A stretch of DNA of 35,951 nucleotides from Spirogloea muscicola (Eukaryota > Streptophyta > Zygnematophyceae > Spirogloeales > Spirogloeaceae). The position numbers and the translations under genes are program-made. Shown here piece after piece: positions 1 through 13,400 of the stretch. Under the pieces are notes generated by a model. It saw only the letters and a program-made list of their open reading frames with translations. It did no database searches and was not told the DNA's origin. The stretch spans positions 391,070 to 427,020 of the forward strand of contig WELB01000111.1 of the NCBI GenBank assembly GCA_009602725.1, in the 5' to 3' direction. Positions within the stretch are counted from its first letter, which is position 1. Each line of letters opens with the position of its first letter.

Positions 1-4017
<4,017 letters not shown>

Positions 4018-4224
4018 GCGGCGGCCAGAAAGCGCGGGGTCTCACCGGAAAGAAGGGGGCTTCTCCATAGGGCCATTGCCATTTACTGGGATACTCTTCC
4101 CCTCTCCAAAGGGGAGGCTAGAAGGAGAGCGACAGCCCGGGAAGAGGCCGCAGGCAGGCCCGCGACGGTGCTGGGGGTTTCGGGGGTGGTGGGGAGAGGA
4201 GAGGAGGGAAGGCCTGCGGTTTGC

Positions 4225-4620
4225 ATTGAAGGGTGGCCAGATTCAAGCCAATACATTGTTCAGGCCAAAACTAGTGCACGCAAGTAGGGCTACATGAACG
4301 AAGCCCTAAGCGAAGAAGTTGGCTTCCCCGAAGGGACGAGGGCTTTGAACAGCCAGCCCGAAACGACTTGACATAGTCCGAAGGGGCCACAAGCGCTTTC
4401 GCAAAGCTTGCCCGGTAGGATAATCACTCAGGAATCTTCTAGTGAGGAGCCGCGAAGCAATGCGAAGGCGGGTAAGGAGGCGCGCAATGTGCGTGGACCT
4501 GAAAGGGTAACCAATCTGAGGCGACAGTGTAGGCAAAAGCTAGTGGTAGAAGTGGGGCGAAGCCCGCTTTTAATGTGGGCCAAGAGAGCAAACGGGCGTG
4601 GACGATAGTACGTTAGTAGG
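4225..4620 (-). repeat. Diverged retroelement 3' fragment, minus strand
   Basis: The minus strand reads as a worn 3' end of the retroelement family in this window. Around 4430-4465 it reads GGCTCCTCAC then CTGAGTGAT, matching the stop-codon region of the plus copy at 19510-19550. Then 4310-4400 matches the type 1 hairpin unit seen at 34770-34870 (shared AGCCAGCCC, TTGACA, CGAAGGGGCC, AAGCG). Positions 4225-4263 match the minus strand of the 140-base 3' module (AAGCCAATACATTGTTCAGG). Small perfect hairpins occur here, such as GCTTT-CGC-AAAGC near 4400. No gene is visible. Confidence 0.65.
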
Positions 4621-4780
4621 GGGGCGAGAGGCCCCCGAGCCCGTCGTGGCGGGTGGGGGTTTGGGGNCGCGCGCGGCGGGCGGGGGGCCGCTGTGAGGCC
4701 GCCAGCGGCCCGGCGGGCCGGTGGGGCATGGCGGACGTGTGGCCCGAACCCCCGGGGTGGGGGCTCTTCCTTCTTCCTCC

Positions 4781-5125
4781 TTAGGTCTCCGTATTATGTA
4801 GCATTGTTTAGTCTGCACTCGACTCTGCCTGAACAATGTATTGGCTTGAATTGGCCTCCCTTTCAATTCATGCGCCCCGCGCGCCTTCTCTCTCCTCCCC
4901 CCTTCTCAGATGATAGCTTCCCGGCAGCTAGTCTGTCGGATCTGAGGCTCCTCACTCGTAACTACTGGGTGATCCATCCTCCCCCCAGTTTTACCATAGC
5001 ATCCTCAGGCCCCTTCGTAGCTGCTCACCGCTCTTAGGCCCCTCTGAGCCTTTGTAAATTCTTTTTGGGCTGGCTTTTCGCAGCCCTTGCCCCCATTGGG
5101 AGTGCCACTTCTTCTCAGCCAATGC
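4781..5125 (+). repeat. Retroelement 3' module plus 3' end and hairpin unit
   Basis: Positions 4782-4891 are a copy of the 3' module (AGGTCTCCGTATTATGTAG to CCGCGCGCCTTCTCTCT) also found at 34440-34579 and 35219-35359. At 4931-4967 a second copy begins with the recurring C-terminal peptide SDLRLLTRNYW. It is followed by the type 1 3' untranslated region and a hairpin (GGGCTGGC at 5067, CAGCCC at 5081), ending near 5125. The fragment stops only about 80 bases before the reticulon start codon, so it may form part of that gene's promoter or leader. Confidence 0.8.
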
Positions 5126-5201
5126 TCTCCCGTCCCCTCCGCCACTCATTGTCGGACCCCCCCCCTTGCTCTTGCGCCCCCCGCGCCCCCCCGCCGCGGC
5201 C

Positions 5202-7043
5202 ATGGCGTCCTCCGCCGACTTCGCGCCCATGCCGCCGTCGCAGCAGCCCACCGCCGCCGACTCGCTCGCCACCTCGCAGCTCTCCGCGCCCAGCCCCTCC
5301 TCCGCCTCCGCGCCCACCTCCAAGCCCTTCGGCCGCAAGCAGTCCGTGCACCAGATGCTCGGCGGCGGCCAGGGTATGCCGCCCCCCGCCACCCCCGCGC
5401 CGCGTCGCCGCCCAGCCTGCGCCGCGGCTCGGGCAGCTCCACCTCGGAGCCCGTGCTCGCTGCCCCGCCAGCTGCCTGCTGTCTCACACTCCTCGGTGCC
5501 GCCACGCTCCTGTCCAGTCCGATGGCGGGCTTTGCCCTGCGAGCCTCTGACGCCCTCGCGGCGAGCGTGGCGCCCGCAGTGGCCGACGTGCTCTTGTGGC
5601 GCAAGTGGACCGTGAGCTCCGGCATCTTGGGAGTTGCCACCCTCGCGTGGATACTCTTCGAGTGGTCTGGCTACACACTCCTCACGCTTCTCGCCAACAC
5701 CCTCCTCATCCTCGTCGCAGCTGTCTTCGTCTGGGCGCAAGCCGCCTCCTTCCTGAACAGGTACTGCTGCCCCCAAGACTCGCTGCCGCTCTAACTCCTG
5801 TCAACATGGGCCCACCTGACTGGCAGACCTACTGTCATGCTGCGTGCGGTTGTTGTGCCGTCTGGCAACCGCCAGGCGTCCACTGCTGCTGTGATTCTGT
5901 GGTCCAGCCAATATCTTACCAGGTTTCTGTCTGCTTGCAGGGCTCCTCCGCCGCTTCCCGCGCTGTCGTTGTCGGAGGACAATGTTCTGTGGGCTGCCGG
6001 CTTCTTGCGCACGGAGATCAACAAGACTCTGGCAATCGCCCACTCGGTCGCGCTGGGCAAGGATGTCAAGCTCTTCATCAAGGTGAGCTCAAAGCGTCTG
6101 TCAGATGATGGTCAGCAAGGATATTGAGGGTGCTTGCCAGGGGACGCTGAATTTAAGGCCCTTTCAGACATGTCGGGCCCTGTGGGCAAGCTCTCTGCTT
6201 GATCATGATCATATACTTCTAGACCTCGTCCTCAGCATGATCAGGAAGAAAGCACCACAGACTAGCAGTGAACGTTGACAGGCCTGCGATGTAGAATGGT
6301 TTGCTCCTCTAGAGGCATCAAGGAGGCCAGTGATGTGGATCGATCTGCCCTCCTAGAGACATCAAGGACGGTCAAGAGACCTTTGCATCATCCTGGGTCC
6401 ATCACTTGGGTCACAGAATAGGTCACAGGATACTTCAGGAATTAGTGCTTAGGTCACACTTCGGTGCTTGTCTTAGGATTTTGCCGCCACTTTGCAAGGT
6501 GCAGCTCCCTGATGCCACTTGTGTGTATTGCTCCAGGTCATTGTTGGCTTATACCTCCTGGCAACCATCGGTGCCTGGTTCAACTTCCTGAGCTTGGTGT
6601 TCCTCGGTTAGTGCTTGCCATTCAATGCCTCCTTGCCAACTGGCTGGATGATGAGTTTGAAATAGCATTGGCTTCACATCATAGTGCAGTGCTGTGGGGA
6701 AGTCGGCACAATGTATGACGTGCTTCAGAGGTTGTCCTTACATAGTTCATGAGACGGGCGCTTGCATGTCTTGCACCTTGCCATTGTGCTGGTCGATGGG
6801 AATGCTGGGACGTGTGTGCGAGCTACTGATGCCCCTCCTGAGCCCCCCGTGGACTTGGCTGTCCCATCTGCAGTCGTCCTGCTGGCATTCACTATGCCGC
6901 TATTCTACGACAAGTACGAGGATGATGTGGACAAGTTTGTGAAGATTGCCGTGGACGAGTTCAACAAGGTATACAAGACTGTGGAGCAGCAAATCTTGAG
7001 CAGGATTCCCAAGGGCGCACCCAAGGAGAAGAAGCTTCAGTAA
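5202..7043 (+). CDS. Reticulon-like protein, plant RTNLB type
   Basis: Integral membrane protein that bends tubular endoplasmic reticulum. Five exons join in phase: 5202-5373, 5580-5760, 5941-6082, 6537-6606 and 6874-7043, giving 244 residues. The ATG lies in a strong context (GCCATGG). A Ser/Pro/Ala-rich N-terminus ends in FGRKQSVHQMLGGGQ, like the plant RTNLB lead-in to the domain. The reticulon homology domain then runs from about residue 58 to 244: ADVLLWRKWTVSSGILG, a hydrophobic hairpin to about residue 110, TEINKTLAIAHSVALGKD, a second hydrophobic hairpin around residues 166-200, then PLFYDKYEDDVDKF and LSRIPKG. The protein ends KEKKLQ, a lysine-rich tail typical of ER residents. Upstream lies retroelement debris. 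Exon 2 could in principle start earlier, but only the acceptor at 5579 restores both phase and the family sequence. Confident. Confidence 0.93.
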
Positions 7044-7574
7044 GCAGAGCGGCCAGAAGCAGGAGGCTTCGTCCTGGAGGCAGATTGTACAGAGACACTA
7101 GGTAGAGCCGTAGGCACGCCCGCACCACCTGTCACCAGGACTGGTAGCAGGCTGGTGCCACAGTTTTACGGGACTGCACACTACTTGTCTTTTCTTGTTT
7201 TGAGCAAGCAATGCTAGCGACCGCAGCCACAGACCAAAGGGGGACAGTGTGGTGGCCCCATTCCTGGGGGCAGTGGGTCGGGGTGGCTAGGTCGGGAGGA
7301 GGAGATAGGCCCAGGGTCGGGCGTGCTCGCGGGATGGGTGTAGTTGGGCAGGTCCATTTGGACGATGCCTTTGCAGCAGGGCCGAGCTTGTCTGGCGCGC
7401 AGGCCAACTTCTGGCGCGGTGAAGACAGTAGGGACTGCTTGATGGAGTGCCAGACTTGTGGGGAAAAAGGCAAGCGTTGGGAAAGTGAGCCGCCAGCCAC
7501 TTTACCGACCCGCCTCAGCAGTTTGTTTCAAATACACGAAATTTTCCTGCCTCAGCAGTGGTGGGTCAGCAAGG
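7044..7574. other. Intergenic, reticulon 3' flank
   Basis: This stretch holds the presumed 3' untranslated region of the reticulon gene. I see no protein motif, RNA gene or clear repeat in it. The open frames present are short and resemble nothing I know. Confidence 0.5.
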
Positions 7575-7850
7575 ACATGCCATGAAAGCACACCCGAGTG
7601 CAAGTCGAGGTCCCCTTGCGAGTGAGACTCCTCCAACTGGAGATGATGGCTGGGAGAGAAGGTTCGGGGGTGGGCATGACATGAAAAAGAAAGCGGCTGC
7701 TGATATGAAAGAATCGGCTGTGAAATGCCAGCCAGATGCATACAGGTGTTCGTGACGGAGCCAAAGGCTAGGCAGACAGGGCGCCCTCAATACCCCCGTG
7801 TCAGCAGTAGGAAGTCAGATGAGCTGAGGGGAGGAAGAGCAAAAAGGGAG
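7575..7850 (-). repeat. Retroelement 3' end fragment (type 4)
   Basis: On the minus strand, 7790-7830 reads SDFLLLTRGY followed by a stop, the recurring C-terminus of the family. Downstream on that strand are GGCTGGCATTTCACAGCC and CATATCAGCAGCCG, which match the flank of the minus copy at 18370-18500. Only the last few codons and the 3' untranslated region remain. Confidence 0.7.
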
Positions 7851-7879
7851 GTCAAGCCGAGCTATGCACACCGGTGTTG

Positions 7880-8115
7880 CAAGGTCAGAGAGGAAATGCA
7901 GAAGGGGGGCTCGCCCATTGAGGATAGGGGCTGGAAAAGCCCAGCCCAAGAAAGAATGAACAAAGGACGAGCAGGGGCCAAGGGGAAGCACTAAGGAAAA
8001 CAAGCACAAGAAGCAGAGCGGCTACGAAGCACTCAGTAACCCCTCCTAAGAAGCCTCAGGTGAGAGAGACTGGGTTTTCCTGGAAGCGGGTCCCCCGGCC
8101 TGAGCCAGAAGAAGA
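7880..8115 (-). repeat. Retroelement 3' end fragment with type 2 hairpin unit
   Basis: The minus strand at 8036-8062 reads SHLRLLRRGY then stop. It is followed by a 3' untranslated region nearly colinear with the plus copy at 17431-17575, including the hairpin at 7927-7947 (GGGCTGG arms) and the ATCCTCAATGGGCGAGC box at about 7904-7922. The fragment ends about 190 bases upstream of the adenylate kinase start. It is a 5'-truncated copy. Confidence 0.8.
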
Positions 8116-8301
8116 AGGCTCCGCCAGAGGCCAGGAGGGGGGGCTGAGGCGAGAGAGCGGAATCCGCAACGGGCCCGGGGGGGCGGTGAGATGCCAGCGC
8201 GGGGGCGCGCTGGCGTCGGGCCAGGCGACGCCCAGACCCGGCCCGCGCCTGGGGTAGGCGGGAGGCGGAGCGGGGGGGGACCACCCGCGGAGACCACCCC
8301 C

Positions 8302-9814
8302 ATGGCGCCCGCCGCCGCCGCGCCGCNCTCCCCTCTGGCCGCAGCCCGGCGGCGGCAACGCAGCCGCGGCGCTGCTGCCTTGCCGCGGGCGCGTGGCGTT
8401 CCTGGGGTGCCCCGGCGTGGGCAAGGGCACGTACGCCAGCAAGCTGGCGCAGCTCGCCAGCGTGCCGCACATCTCCATGGGCGACGTCGTGCGCGACGAG
8501 CTCCGCGCCGCCTCCGCGCTCGCCCGCAAGGCACGCCCCGCCGCAATCGCCGCCGCTGCTCCGCCGCCTGCCCTGACCTGGCCTGACCTGCCCGGCGCTG
8601 CGCCGGCCCTGGCCTGACGGGACCTGCCCCTCCCTGCGCCCGGCTGCAGCTGGAGGCCATGATGAGCGGCGGGCAGCTGCTGCCGGACAGCGTGACGCTG
8701 GAGATGCTGTCGCGGCGCCTGGCGCGGGAGCCAGGGCCGTCGGGCCACCTGCGCCGCGGCTTCATCCTCGACGGCTTCCCCCGCACCGTCACGCAGGCTG
8801 TACGGCGCCTCGCTGCCCTCTCCCTCCTCTCGTCTTCCAGGCCACTTCCCCCGCTGCCCCCACCTGTCCACGCAGCAAGGCCGACCCTGCACGCGCTGCT
8901 ACTATAGTGGCGTGTAAGGAGGGGGGAGAGGGGCAGTCTCCACTTGGAAGGTCCTGAGATCCTTCGTGGATGCTCTGGGCCAGCGGTCATTCTGATGCTC
9001 GTCTGAGGCCGCCTGGCCTGCCGAGCGAGGTCACCGCACAGCAGACTCCGTTGTGTGTGCTTGGCGCGCGTGGGTGCTTGGCACTCACGGGCGTAGCAGA
9101 AGCGGTGCTGGCATCAGCAGCTTGCATCCGGCACCCGAGCAGGAGGCACCTGTGCTGAAGATGCCAGCTACGCCCATGGTGCTGGTGGTCTTGTGCAGGA
9201 GATGCTGGAAGACATCACGGGCCTTGACGTGGTGCTCAACTTGACGCTCCGCGAGGATGTGCTCGTGAGCAAGTGCCTGGGCCGCCGGATCTGCAGCGAG
9301 TGCAGCGGCAACTTCAACCTGGCCAACATCGACGTCGACGGTGGTGCCGGATCCGCACGCGTGGTGATGCCACCTCTGCCGCCACCCGCAGCGTGCCTAC
9401 ACAAGATGACCGTGCGCGCCGACGACACGGAGGATGTCATCAGGGCGCGCTTGGAAGTGTACCATCTGCAGGTCAGCTTCCCTTTGCGCCCTGGAGTTTC
9501 CTCTGGCAGGATGGCATAACCGACAGGGCATGATGGGGCCGCTCCGCAGAGTTGTACATTCAGCACCGAGTGGGAGCTAGGAGGCGTACACCTGCTGCTA
9601 TGCAGCACCACAGTGGCTCTTGCAACCCCCGATAATGGTAACACCATTGTTTGTGGTCTTGCAGACCAAGCCTGTGGAGGACTTTTACCGACAGCGCGGG
9701 CTCCTCCTTGAGTTTCCTGTGGAGGGTGGCATCCCAGAGACGTGGCCCAGGCTGCTGGCAGCACTGCAGGCGTTTGAGACGGATGCACTTGAGCCCCAAC
9801 CAAGGGCGGCGTGA
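8302..9814 (+). CDS. ADK: Adenylate kinase, plant plastid/mitochondrial type
   Basis: Interconverts ATP + AMP and two ADP. Exons: about 8302-8530, 8650-8799, 9199-9471 and 9665-9814. Seen in order: P-loop [14 protein letters not shown] (about 8402), [12 protein letters not shown] (AMP site), [13 protein letters not shown], then a zinc-type LID with [15 protein letters not shown], a PP-rich stretch and a Cys, [16 protein letters not shown], and the C-terminal [14 protein letters not shown]. The unusual [11 protein letters not shown]-loop and the LID insertion match plant organellar adenylate kinases (Arabidopsis At2g37250 type). Intron 1 has a GC donor (AAG|GCACGC); no GT near it fits. The best ATG (8302, Ala-rich targeting-like start) is one frame off from the P-loop. 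An ambiguous base at 8327 lies between them, so the start depends on resolving that base. The downstream frame is intact and the family is certain. Confidence 0.92.
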
Positions 9815-10492
9815 GATGGTGGCAGGAGAGCCCCAGCCCGGCTTGCAGTCCGCACTGCACTCTGGGGCATGATGTTGCCGACTGAGGGCGTCAGTCAGCT
9901 GCAACAGGCCCAAGGTTTCTGGAAGCATTCTGTACAGATTGTGCAGGAGCAGGGCTTGCTCCTCCTCGAGTGGTGACCTTTGCGTCGTGCTCTTCGCTCC
10001 CCTGCTCGCCTTCTGTGTCCACGTTCAGAACTTCTTGCCCACAGCCTGCCCGCGCAGTATACCCTGCGCTTGTTCACAGATTGTGAGCAAAGTAATAAGC
10101 AGCATCCGCCAATAGCGGCATAATACTATTTTTTGGGGCGAGCTTGAGCCAATTGGTTGGCAAGCCCCCTCCGAACAATTTTGCTTGTCACAGACCTAGA
10201 GCAGGCGAGCCTCTGAGCATCTTACCACAGATCTGTGTTCAGTGGAGGACAGTTGGCCAGGCTTGCAAGCGCTGCCCCTGCCCTTGCAGCCCTATTTTGC
10301 GGGTTGACGCAAGGTAGCATCGGCGGTGGTGAGCTCGCAGGAACTCTGGCCTTGAGGACTTCAGCACACATCCATGCTGACACTAACAACTATACTAAGA
10401 ATCAGTCCTCAGATCAGGCATGCTCTTCTGGACACGTTACGGCGTGCAAAGTCTGGTTGCAGAAACAGAGCAACTATCAGGCGCTCTTGCCA
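9815..10492. other. Convergent intergenic region
   Basis: This lies between the stop codons of adenylate kinase (plus) and MRD1 (minus), so it should hold both 3' untranslated regions. I see no coding motif, RNA gene or member of the retroelement family here, which contrasts with the debris-filled gaps elsewhere in the window. Confidence 0.5.
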
Positions 10493-13400
10493 TCACAATT
10501 GTGCAGCTATGTCATGAAAGGACATGGCTGCGTCATCCACAAGCATGTCTTGCTGCTTGCGCTTCTTTGCTGCTCGAGCTGCCACTGTGCCTACTCCCAC
10601 CCCACCCTGTACATATTGTGCAGCTGTCCTTGTTCGCAGCTCCTCTATCCCCTCCCCCTCCTTGGCCCTCTCAAGAACCTGTGTCATCACCATGCACAAG
10701 AAGGCCAGTTTGCGCTCCATTGGGCTCTTGAAGTTGCCATAAACATGATATAGTATAGTTATATGGTACTTGAGCTTCAGCCTCTCTCAGAACCTGGCGA
10801 GTTCTACTCTATCGGCACTGGCAAGTCCTAGCATCATGTACTAAGTCCTAAGATTGAAGTCCATCGACGAGCAGAGGACTTACCAAGTGGCGACCGTAGA
10901 GATGGGAATTTTGGAGAGCGTCAAATGCATTCTGTGCCTCCTGGCGTGTGACAAACTCGACAAAGGCAAATCCCCTGTGGCTACCATCAAATTTCTTTGG
11001 AAGCCGCAAGGTCTTCACCTGCCAAGCCAGCAGCAGTGGGATGGTCTGATCGCAGCAGAAGCAAAGGAGATGGCAGACAAACCAAGACAAGCATACGCTA
11101 CACGAAGTTCTTACAGAAGGTGTTGCCTCTTCCGCAGGGTGGGACAAGAAGGCGTGCATCGTGCAAGGTGCAAGCCCCTTGCACGTTGTCAGGCACATCA
11201 GGGTTCACAGGCAAACCTGCCCGAAGGGGTCAAATAGCTGCCGCAAATCCTTCTTGGTGGCTTCGAATGCCTACAGAGATTTGCAGGTAGTACCAGGAAT
11301 CACAAGTCAGCATGCAATTGCAACAGGACACGTCAGACGCACTGAAGCAACACATCTCCAGCACCACAACACGAAATGATCGGCCGTATGAAGCTGGTGG
11401 CATGCCATGTACCACATTGCGGACTATAAGCTTGGTGGAGCTTGCTTGATGCTGGGCGATTGCAGCACCAGCTTCTCTGCTTGGAGCTGGTGCCGCATCC
11501 GCTGCTCTTCTGCCTCGGCTGCCTTGACTCAGCTGCAAGACTAGGGCATGCCCATCCACTACAAGGCCCTGCATCGCAAGCCCTTGTGGACCATCAGAGG
11601 TGCTCTCAGCAGCAACCTACTCGCTGCACAAGCAAGCAATCGGTATGGCTGCTTTGGCAGCTCAAATGGGTGCTGCAATTTGGTGGCTGTGTAGACACAC
11701 CTGTAGCTTCTTCAGAGCGTCCCTTGCCATCTCAGAACTGCTGCACTCCACAAATCCAAAACCCATAGACAGTGCTTGCCCGGTCTTGGCTGCCTTCTTC
11801 TTTATCTGAGACATGGACACAGCAGAATGAGCAGACCAATTGTGTCTGTCGTCCCACATCTATGAGCCACAGTAGTCAAGTCACACTCCGCCGCCCTCTT
11901 CCAACAAGGCAGGGGGAGCAACTTACCACAATACTTCGGATGCCCATGTTTGGTAATTTCTGCTCAAGCTGCTGCCTGAGACCAGCTTCTGTTGTGGTGA
12001 AGTTGAGGTTCTTGACAAACAACGACCGAGCCTGGATACACCACCAGCAATCTTGTTACTCTTGAGCCATCGAGGGTATCCTCTGGTATCATTAGTCCAA
12101 CCGGCATGCTATGTACTGGAGTGACGCACGTCCGATCTGTCACTGTTCCAAGATTACAGCTGTGCGCCCTCACAATGTGTTCACTGCGATTCCTCCTGCC
12201 TGCTCGGCTCTCGAATGGGCACGCTGTCAGGGATAACTCACCTCCAACATGGCAGCCTCATCGTCCATCTCAAGGTCCTCCACAACAGCAATACGCTTCA
12301 CTTGGCCCTCTCCCGCCTCCTTTTCAATAGGGGCTCTGTGGCCAGTGGCATCTGCTGCAGCTAACCCCTTGCTTGGTGCAGAAAGGAGGCCCTCTGGCGC
12401 CCACTCAAGGTAGAGCGGGACATGCCTGCGAACACAAGCTATGATCAACCTGACCGTTTCGCAGCTGTTGGATGCCTGCAAGATTGCATCCTACTGCTTG
12501 TGGATCTTGCAAGCATGTACATTTTACCCTCAGAGAAGCAGGACAGGTGGAGGATATCGTGATATTGCACTCGATACAGCATGAGCATGCAGGGGTGCAA
12601 TAACGAACTCACTTGAAGCGCTTGTAAGCCAGAGCCTTGAAGGCTGCTCGAGCTTGAGAAGCCTCCAGGAACTCAACCTTGTGCAGCAGGACACGGGTGC
12701 TTCGTTTCTTAGTGTCAATGGGCTTCCACTGCAGGGTTCTTCAGAATCCCTCGGCATACAGAATGCTTTAGAGGTGAAAGCACAAGCCAGGAAGCTAGTG
12801 GATCCACATCCCCGTTGCGCAATGGCCCAGCAAGTCCACGGGGCGGAGGGACTTACGATTGCCAGCGTCTTTGTGGTCGGTAGGATGAGGCGACCAAGGC
12901 TGCTATACCGACCAAAGAGGGCAGCAAGATCAGCATGAACAGTAGAGAATGGCAGGTTCTTCACTAGGATGACGTTATTACTGCGCTGTAACTTGCTGCC
13001 TGCTGTCTTCAATGCAAGTCCCTCGAGGATTGACACATCCACGCCCTCTGCAGCCAGAGATTGCTTGGTCTCTGCTATGATGTGGGTTTCTCCCAGGGCC
13101 ATGCGCACAGCCAGGTCATCAGCGCTGGGGTCAAGAAGCTCGCTCTTGGAAACACCATACTTCTTGGCCACATTCTCCACAACCTGCAGTAATCAACCTG
13201 CAGTGCTCAGGCTTGGACCACAGGCAGCTCTGGATCAAATAGTGGAGTCTGCCATGCCTGGACGGGTGGAATACATACAAGCAAATGCATGAGAGGCAAC
13301 CACACAGCTGGTAATGCACGGGGCAACGACTGATGTGCATGTGGAGTCTGCGGGACTCTGGCCAGACCGTGTCAGCGCGCATGAAGAGGCTGCTCCAAGC

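Noticed and set aside
4270-4620. Hairpin-rich stretch that at first looked like an organellar DNA insertion or structured RNA
   Set aside because: Reading the minus strand shows it is colinear with the retroelement 3' end and type 1 hairpin unit seen at 34770-34870 and 19510-19690.
5416-5579. Earlier starts for reticulon exon 2 (acceptors at 5415 and 5517)
   Set aside because: Both give the wrong phase relative to exon 1. The acceptor at 5579 restores GGGQ-VADVLLWRK as in plant reticulons.
8046-8990. Long minus-strand open frame over adenylate kinase exons
   Set aside because: High GC content leaves the antisense frame free of stops. The translation is Arg/Ala/Pro-rich without motifs, and the plus strand encodes a clear adenylate kinase.
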